Of a DNA stretch of 64,000 nucleotides, positions 57,192 through 64,000 are shown piece after piece. Where the stretch lies: contig NC_086383.1 in the NCBI RefSeq assembly GCF_036588685.1, positions 50,240,448 through 50,304,447 of the forward strand, read 5' to 3'. Source of the DNA: Mytilus trossulus (lineage: Eukaryota; Mollusca; Bivalvia; Mytilida; Mytilidae). Numbering within the stretch: the first letter of the stretch is position 1; every line of letters begins with the position of its first letter. The notes under the pieces are model-generated. The model was not told the DNA's origin. It did no database searches and saw only the letters and a list, made by a program, of their open reading frames with translations. The translations under genes were made by a program, and so were the position numbers.

Positions 57192-57640
57192 TGTTATGTC
57201 GTTTTCTCCGTCGAATTATATCAATGTCTCAATGTTTTTCTTGTCATCATAAATAACCGGAAATATGATTTTTATTCTTATGCGCATGTGCATGACATCA
57301 TTGCCAATGTTTTCTTCCGGATAATACTCACGTGTTAATGAGTTTATGACATAGTCAATGAATGTTGCATTGGCGGGAAACTTTAAAATCCGTTTAATAT
57401 GATAGGACAATAGGGATGTGCATTTACTTTAAGTTTGATTTAACTTTATATACGGAAATTGAAAACCTCCAACATTTTAAAGATTGTAACCTCTTATTTT
57501 TCATTATTGGATTTTCGTATAGCAAAAGTTATTATTATAAACTGTGTCTCATCAGAGTGTGTCTCTGGTCTTATCAAGGATTACTATATAACTGACAAAT
57601 CCTTAATTGGTATCATAAGCCAACTCAATAACTAAGTATT
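57192..57640 (-). promoter_or_regulatory. STAM upstream region
   Basis: The 5' UTR and promoter of STAM should lie here by position. No core promoter motif can be assigned. No other gene is seen. Confidence 0.35.
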
Positions 57641-57704
57641 GATTGTGTTTTATATATTTGCATATTTTAATTAACATATTTGTATATATTTTAATATGTG
57701 ACTT

Positions 57705-57918
57705 TGTCATACATGAGGGGGAGGACAGGGAGAAAGGGGGTTGGAGAAAGGAGAAAGGGGGTAGAAGAAAGGAGAAAAAGTTGGAGAAAAAAATAAAATT
57801 TGAAAAAATAAAATATCTCTCTTTTTTCCGGTAAATTAAAAAAATAAAATAAGGAGAAGAGGGGTAGGAGAAAGGAGAAGGGAGAAGGGTACCCCCTGTC
57901 CTCCCCCTCATACATGCT
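57705..57918. mobile_element. Purine-rich MITE with CATGAGGGGGAGGACAGGG ends
   Basis: The left edge CATGAGGGGGAGGACAGGG is matched in inverse by CCCTGTCCTCCCCCTCAT on the right. The interior consists of GGAGAAAGG repeats on the left and GGAGAAGG repeats on the right, almost all purine on one strand. The open frames on both strands (Gly/Lys/Glu-rich or Phe/Ser/Pro-rich) are by-products. Confidence 0.75.
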
Positions 57919-58079
57919 AATGAATTATGTCGTAAAGACCTGTTGGTGACCTGCTCTTGTTTTTTTTTATTTGGTCGGGTTGTTGTCTCTTTGACACATT
58001 CCCCATTTCCCATTATCAATTTTAATGAAGTATGGGCATGATATAAACAGTGCGTTAAAATATCTCTCTTGGGGTCGAT

Positions 58080-58310
58080 TATATTATAATATATGTTGGG
58101 CTTTTACTTCAAGTTGCATCAATTCTCCAAATGGAACTTTCTGGCTGGTTGATAAGTTCCGTTGTAACTTTTGGGCTAGTTTGTTAGTTTCGATTTTGAC
58201 TAATTTGGCAAAAAGGAACTTTCTAACTCAGTAGTTGATAGGTTCCGTTGGAACTTTTCAACTGACTAGTCACTTTGTTCGGTGGAACTTTCCAACGTCG
58301 GAACAAAGGA
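58080..58310. repeat. Short interspersed GTTCCGTTGGAACTTT motif cluster
   Basis: Variants of a GATAAGTTCCGTTGTAACTT block occur three to four times at irregular spacing, some palindromic (AAGTTCC...GGAACTT). Function unknown. Confidence 0.5.
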
Positions 58311-60900
58311 GCATTTACATATACATCTACACCCTTATTCCATTTACTTAGTCTTTATTTTATTTCAGTTGAAAATGAGGATCCCGTATCATTGTCAACT
58401 TAAAATACATTCTGTGTCATGTTGGTCTCGTGTGAAGAGATTTCTCCAGGTTAATCATACCACATCTTTTTTTTTTTTAATTCAGACGTATAGTGCCTCT
58501 TGCTGAAGACAAGGTTCCATTAAACTAACACATACATTTCTCGAGTACAAAAAGAATGATTTAATTCTGATTTTAAATGTCGGATACAGAAAGAACAATA
58601 TCTATATAATTTCATTTGTTTGTTAGCGCTGAATTTGTGAAAATAAGCATTTTTATATAGAACGTTTTCAACAAGAGTATTGTATCTTTATTTGGCTATG
58701 TTTGGACTTTCAATGTTTTTAAAGTGTTAGGTCATAAATTGTCACTACTATATAAACTTATTGTGATTTTATTGATCAACTTTATGTTATTTGTCCGTCA
58801 AAATAATTATAGTCGCTTTCAAATTGGATAAGAATCCCTTTAAAACGTTTTATTGAATACATTTTGATAACATTCAATTACAAGCATTTGTATTGTTGAA
58901 GTATTTATATTCATTATGTAAGAAGTTAACACGTCTGTAATCCGTCATCTATTATTTCTTTTTTCATTGCATGATTTAAGATCTAATTGTTTGCTATTAA
59001 TTGTCATTCAATAACTCGTTTATACTGATTTTGATATGTTAATCTGTCAAAATCAATAATTTGAATATTAGTATATATGCAATTTGAAGTTCTTCCTTTA
59101 ATGATAGCCCGTGAGGCAGTCGCGATCGAGATGCCATATTTGTAAAGTAGTTATATTCCATCCTGACTAAAAATCCTGAAATCGTTAAATCATTTTATAA
59201 CTACCGCATAGAAGAAAGTAAAATCACAAAAATACTCCGAGGAAAATTAAAAACGCAAAAGCAAATGATAAAACACATCCCATGGACAACAACTGACTTG
59301 GTACGTACGGCATTTTTAAATGCAGAAAATGATAGAATGAACCTGGTTTTATAGCGCTAAACCTTCCACTTGAACGACAGTCACATCAAATTCCATTATA
59401 TTAACAACACGAGCCAATCCATAAAACTTGGGGTGATCTGAAGTGCTCCAGCAGGGTAAGCAGGTCCTGCTCCACACGTGGAACCCTTCGTGTTGATTAT
59501 GTTATTACAAAGCCGGTAAATAGTATAATTCAGTAGGCCACATTCGTGAAAAGGGAACGGGACTGTGGAACATATCCGATACCATCTGTATAACGGATAT
59601 TCCATAACGGTCAACCAACTCGTGATGGCGTCCGTAAGGTTTGGAATGTGAAGATTATATTCAACCATGAATGAATGTTTTTTATATTTTTATTTTGATG
59701 TACAATCGTTGACAGAAGCACATTTTTAAAGAAGTGCGTTCTGCACTTCATATTAAAAATGGGCATACAATTAACATTTTTACAGCCGTTATAAAAAGAT
59801 GCAAACTTTTTTCCATTGCTTTCATTTCTTATCAGTATTTCCTTGATAGGGGGTTGCTGTTCAGAAGACATTAAACATGAGTTATAAGAGGTGACGTTGA
59901 AATCATCCCTTCGTGAATGTTACAGACCGAAAACCTATAATGCCCTTAGGTGGGGCATACAAATATAGTGCACACTTTTTAAATGCGTGTCCCTCAGTTT
60001 TAGTTTGTAACCCGGATTTGTTTATTTTTCTTAACCGATTGATGAATTTTGAACAGGCTCAGCGGTCTCACTAATAGTGGAAGATATTAACAAGCAAAAT
60101 CGAGGGAATTGTGCAAATGATGATACAAGCATGAAAATTACCACAAAGCATCATTATTATATACTTTGTAAGAAATAACTGCTGGCCATTAAAAAAAACA
60201 TTACTTTGAAAATACTGATTTTTCTGGAAAACTTTTCTTTGAACTTCTTTTAGTAAAAACCAATTACCAGGTTTGGTGTCTACCTTCCTTACATCATATA
60301 TTTATTAAAAATAAATATTTGACACATCCAGTATTTGCGCCTGCGCGAAAATGTTACAAAATTCTTTCAAAAACATTTGAACTATATTTACTATATATTT
60401 AGTGTATTTGGATTTCTAATGATATTATGAATTGGTTTAATAACATTTTTCAAGGTTATGATACACATGTATTTCACACTTTTGCGCATGTGCAAACTAT
60501 TTATAGACATCAAGAGCGATTTGTATGCACTACCAGGCAATTCTCAGGTATTCGATGGTTAAAGGCGAAAATGTAGTTAATCTGGAGAAACATCAAATGT
60601 AACTGCAGATCAGCCACTTTTGGAAATGCCTCAGCAAATTCAGTGGGAATGGCCTGATTTGTAAGGAAAATATAATTATATCGTCATGTTTGGTGGATTG
60701 CACATTGAAATGACTTGTTATAAAACTCTGGGTGATCGATCGATATAATGCGTGATAGGGGATATATAGACATGTTGTCTTACTGAAGCCAATATTGCAA
60801 CACCAAGAACGGCAGATTCTTTTTATGTATGTTCAATTGTACTTAGGACTAGACAGGCGCATCAGACAACTTCCTAAAGAAGAAGAACATTTCAAGTAAT
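58311..60900. other. Intergenic DNA with scattered repeats
   Basis: A copy of the CATCAAACGAATGGA family lies at 59219-59410. A moderately GC-richer segment at 59400-59670 has an open frame on the minus strand with no recognised domain. At 60600-60660 a short coding-like stretch reads QPLLEMPQQIQWEWPDL before a stop; it may belong to the decayed gene downstream. Nothing else is recognised. Confidence 0.4.
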
Positions 60901-60904
60901 ATTG

Positions 60905-61819
60905 ACCCTTACGACCTTAATGTTATTTTTGGATCGTTTGAAAAACTAAGTATAATAACTAACCCCAAAGATATCAAATTGACTAAGATTAAAACGTATT
61001 AAACTCCACATCCGTTTGTTCACTGTATAGTTTCAACGAGTGATACTTCAGTATGGATAAATTGCTACACGACAAACACATTGCAGCAAGTACAAACAGC
61101 ACGAAAATTGACGACTGTACGTGAAAACAACGATAAAACTCTATTTGACATAAAAGTATTAAAGACAGGAAATCTGTTGTTAACTCGAGCAGAAGACAGT
61201 CATCTTTAATCTCTCAGCAAAACTGGACAAATGCATGTTGTCCATGATTTCAGCCCCTTTTACCAAAAGCTATCTATGTTAGTGATGACAATATAATCGT
61301 GAGTACAAGAGAGCAAGGAGATGTATTCCCTCCCACTGAGCAAAGTCGTCGTCAGATTGTTGTTCTTGATCAAACGGGAAAGCAAAAGGTGAGCGTTATT
61401 GAACACGATAAAGACAACAAACATTTATTTTCTTTCGTCATGAGAATAATAATCGACAAAACGTTTGATATAGTGTGTATAGATGCTCTTTCATCTGGCT
61501 GTCGCAGAATTGTAAAAGGGGATAATAAATCAACTATAAAATGGGTCTATGAAGGAAACGCAGACATTAACACAGATGAAATTCCATTCGGCCCAGCCGA
61601 TTTAGCCATAACACAGTTAGGAAATATTATTGCAACTGAAGCAAAGACAAACTCTTTGCATATACTATCAGAAGTGGGAGGCCTTATAAAGTATTTTATG
61701 ATGGAAGACATGCACGTTTTACTTCCAATAAGTTAAATGGGACTCTGTGGATAGGATGTAGTACAATTTATATTCATGACAACAATGGTAAATTCCACAA
61801 ACTAGAAATATCTGGTTGT
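60905..61819 (+). pseudogene. Decayed TRIM/NHL-type gene, C-terminal part
   Basis: A continuous resemblance to the beta-propeller-like C-terminal half of bivalve TRIM/B-box proteins can be followed through several disabled frames. IFGSFEKLS comes near 60925, then a stop, then SVWINCYTTNTLQQVQ and LKTGNLLLTRAEDSHL. A TAA at about 61208 is followed by SKTGQMHVVHDFSP, and a frameshift lies near 61255. The longest clean stretch is 61299-61733 (IVVLDQTGKQK, GPADLAITQLGNIIATEAKT, NSLHILSEVGGLI), followed by a further shift to LNGTLWIGC ... HKLEISGC and a stop at about 61819. No RING or B-box is seen upstream. It is intronless, so it may be a retrocopy or a decayed member of the large bivalve family. 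The fold assignment is from general resemblance only. Confidence 0.65.
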
Positions 61820-63828
61820 TAGCAAGAATCTTTAAGTTAGTTTTTCTCGATTTAATATACCAAGAGGCAATACAAAACAACTTACAAAGAAAAACAGACA
61901 ACTCAAGCAAAAGAAAGAAGAACAATTCAATGTCAAAACTAAATAGATCACAGAAAACTGAGATAGAGCATAACGAACTCCATCAAAACATGGAAAATTT
62001 AAGGGTCTCTGAAGCCAGTGAAGGGATAATCTGTTCCTGTTACATTTGTGATAACCACCGTGCTACTCTTGTTTAATTAATGAGTGTAGCCGCATGTTTA
62101 ATTATTAATGTATACACATTGGATGCGCTACATTTAGATCATGTATATCTTTGACTCTTTTTTTCTTTCTTAAATTTCATGCATTTATTTACAATTCTAA
62201 AGGACTAGGAACGATTTAGAGCTCAGCATGATATAAATATGACTTTTATTATCGACAAGTAACCGCTGTCTTAAACAAAGATATCTTAAGTTTTTTGTCG
62301 TACGTTTGCTGACTCATTCACTCGCTGACACCTTATCTGTAGGTATACACACATTATACCCGATTCCTTAGAAACATATTTCTGTCTACCTAGTAGTCAT
62401 ATGCTGGTAATTTACGCATTTTACAATTGATGTCCAAATGATGTGTATTATTCATATGACTTTTTTTTAAATTTAAATATACCTGAGGCTGCTATATCAT
62501 GGCGTATTGGTACTGTATAATCAAGAGTTACATATGCTTGATTGGATTCTTCTCTCAATAGCAACACGTGCTTATTATAAAGTTTGACCATTCAAAGAAT
62601 GATATAAAAAAAAAGTACTACTATTTTGTATGAAATTGTTTGTCTATTCATCTTGTTTTTCTTCTTTGGGTTGATTTATCAGACATCAATTTGACTTACA
62701 TATAAAAAGAATAACTGAATTTATAAGAAAATAGTCTATAAAACGATCGAAAACACTAACAATATAAACCCAGTCTCCCCTCCCCCAAAATAAAGATGGA
62801 TATCAACATACACATCATGGTGTCGATAGTTTGACTTGTTACGGTTTGGGTACTACCTGACTTATACATGTTTTAGACCATACGCGTTTGCGTTTGCTTA
62901 TGTTAAAGTCGTAAAATGACAAAAGTACTGAACTCCATGGAAAATTGAAAACGGAAAGTTCCTAATCAAATGGCAAAATCAAATGATAAAACACATCAAA
63001 CGAATGGACAACAACTGTCATATTCCTGACTTGGTACAGAAATTTTCAAATGCAGAAAATGATGGAATATTGAACCTTTTTTTTAGCGCTAAATCTCTCA
63101 TCTGTATGACAGTCGCATCAAATTCCATTATATTTAAAACGATGCGTGAACAAAACAGACATAATAGGTGAAATAGTCAAATTAGTTGTACAGCGACCAT
63201 CACTGTGTCACAATCTGAAAACAAACAAATATTTAACCAAAAAAACCAACACAAAAAGCATCTATAAAATTTAAAAACCACATGCATTCCTTCGCGTGTT
63301 AACGTCATAAAATGTAAACGTCACATACAAATAAATATAAAATAATTTTGCAATTCAATGTTTTTCAAAAAAAATAATATAATTTCATATGGGGAATGGT
63401 GGTATACAGGTCAAAACTCAAAAGTATGTTAGAACTAGTTTCAGAAACAGACCTAATTAAAAACTATCCAGAAGTTCATTAGAATTTTTAAGAATTCACA
63501 TATGGTTGATACCACTAAGCGCGTAAAATAATTTTATCATTCAAAATACTTTCAGTTTGATAATAGAATAGAATAATACAATGACATATAATAGAACAAT
63601 AACACATTGACGGGATTGTAATAAACTCACATGAGTGTATTTAAATGTATTGATAATTATGATTTCTCAACCCTATATACTACTCTTTGAAATTTACATA
63701 CTCTGTTTATATATTGACTTTTTGAAAGCTTTTGATAAACGAGGCCTTGAATGCATGTGCTATTATGAAACACAGTTCTATGTTTAGGTAGTAAAGATAT
63801 AATAACGTTATGTATATAATAAAGTGTA
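61820..63828. other. Intergenic DNA with scattered repeats
   Basis: A basic open frame at 61816-62076 follows the decayed gene but shows no domain and is probably chance. A copy of the CATCAAACGAATGGA repeat family lies at about 62915-63190. Nothing else is recognised. Confidence 0.4.
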
Positions 63829-63829
63829 T

Positions 63830-63958
63830 ATGATATGGCTTTTTCAATATCACACACCATATCAACCCTCAACCAATATAATCCCGCGAGCATAACTCTT
63901 GGGATTATATTGGTGTCTCGGGTTGATACGGATGTGATATTGAAAAAGCCATATGATA
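63830..63958. repeat. Inverted repeat with about 57-bp arms
   Basis: TATGATATGGCTTTTTCAAT ... ATAATCCC (63830-63885) is complementary, with a few mismatches, to GGGATTATATTGG ... AAAAAGCCATATGATA (63901-63958) over a short loop. Probably a foldback element. Confidence 0.85.
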
Positions 63959-64000
63959 TTCTCTATGTATTTAGTTAGAAAAGACATAATAACGTTCTGT

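Noticed and set aside
57603-58019. 138-codon minus-strand open frame rich in Phe, Ser and Pro
   Set aside because: It reads the purine-rich MITE on the opposite strand and the adjoining dispersed repeat.
61816-62076. 86-codon Lys/Asn-rich open frame after the decayed gene
   Set aside because: No similarity is recognised and it is out of register with the relic. Most likely chance in AT-rich DNA.

Overview
The window looks like nuclear DNA of a bivalve mollusc, most likely a mussel (Mytilus-like). It is strongly AT-rich. Its genes are split by GT-AG introns of 0.3-5 kb, and introns and intergenic DNA are filled with dispersed repeats of types I recall from mussel and oyster genomes: tRNA-headed SINEs, short terminal-inverted-repeat (TIR) elements, an ATGCCCC/GTCC-rich repeat and hammerhead-bearing repeats. 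The species is an inference. Repeat names are descriptive and were not searched against a library. Exon borders were placed by hand from reading-frame continuity, splice sites and family resemblance.

Layout. 1-3990: a mosaic satellite of roughly 165-bp units that switches strand near both ends. 3984-4520: a 5'-truncated LINE tail. 5210-17963 (+): a membrane short-chain dehydrogenase/reductase gene of the SDR16C (retinol dehydrogenase / RDHE2-like) group, with five constitutive coding exons followed by four alternative terminal exons, each with 97 coding nt. 18-22.4 kb: intergenic repeats, including a palindromic pair of tRNA-SINEs. 22442-37482 (-): a complete seven-exon 3-hydroxyacyl-CoA dehydratase gene (HACD1/2-like, 230 aa). 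The acceptor and 5' part of its exon 4 are tandemly repeated five times. 41925-57191 (-): a complete 16-exon STAM gene (VHS-UIM-SH3-GAT, 533 aa), with a 2.4-kb foldback transposon in intron 2. 60.9-61.8 kb (+): a decayed intronless TRIM/NHL-type gene. 61.8-64 kb: repeats, ending in an inverted repeat.

The three intact genes do not form an operon. Two act at the endoplasmic reticulum on lipids (retinoid/steroid-type oxidoreduction; the dehydration step of very-long-chain fatty acid elongation). STAM acts in endosomal sorting of ubiquitinated receptors.

The most notable signals are the four duplicated last exons of the SDR gene, which would give four C-termini on one catalytic body; the five-fold exon-4 acceptor array in HACD; a dimeric hammerhead-ribozyme retroelement (retrozyme) in the last SDR intron; three copies of a TTAA-flanked 0.63-kb element; and a foldback transposon carrying a 14-nt motif eight times.
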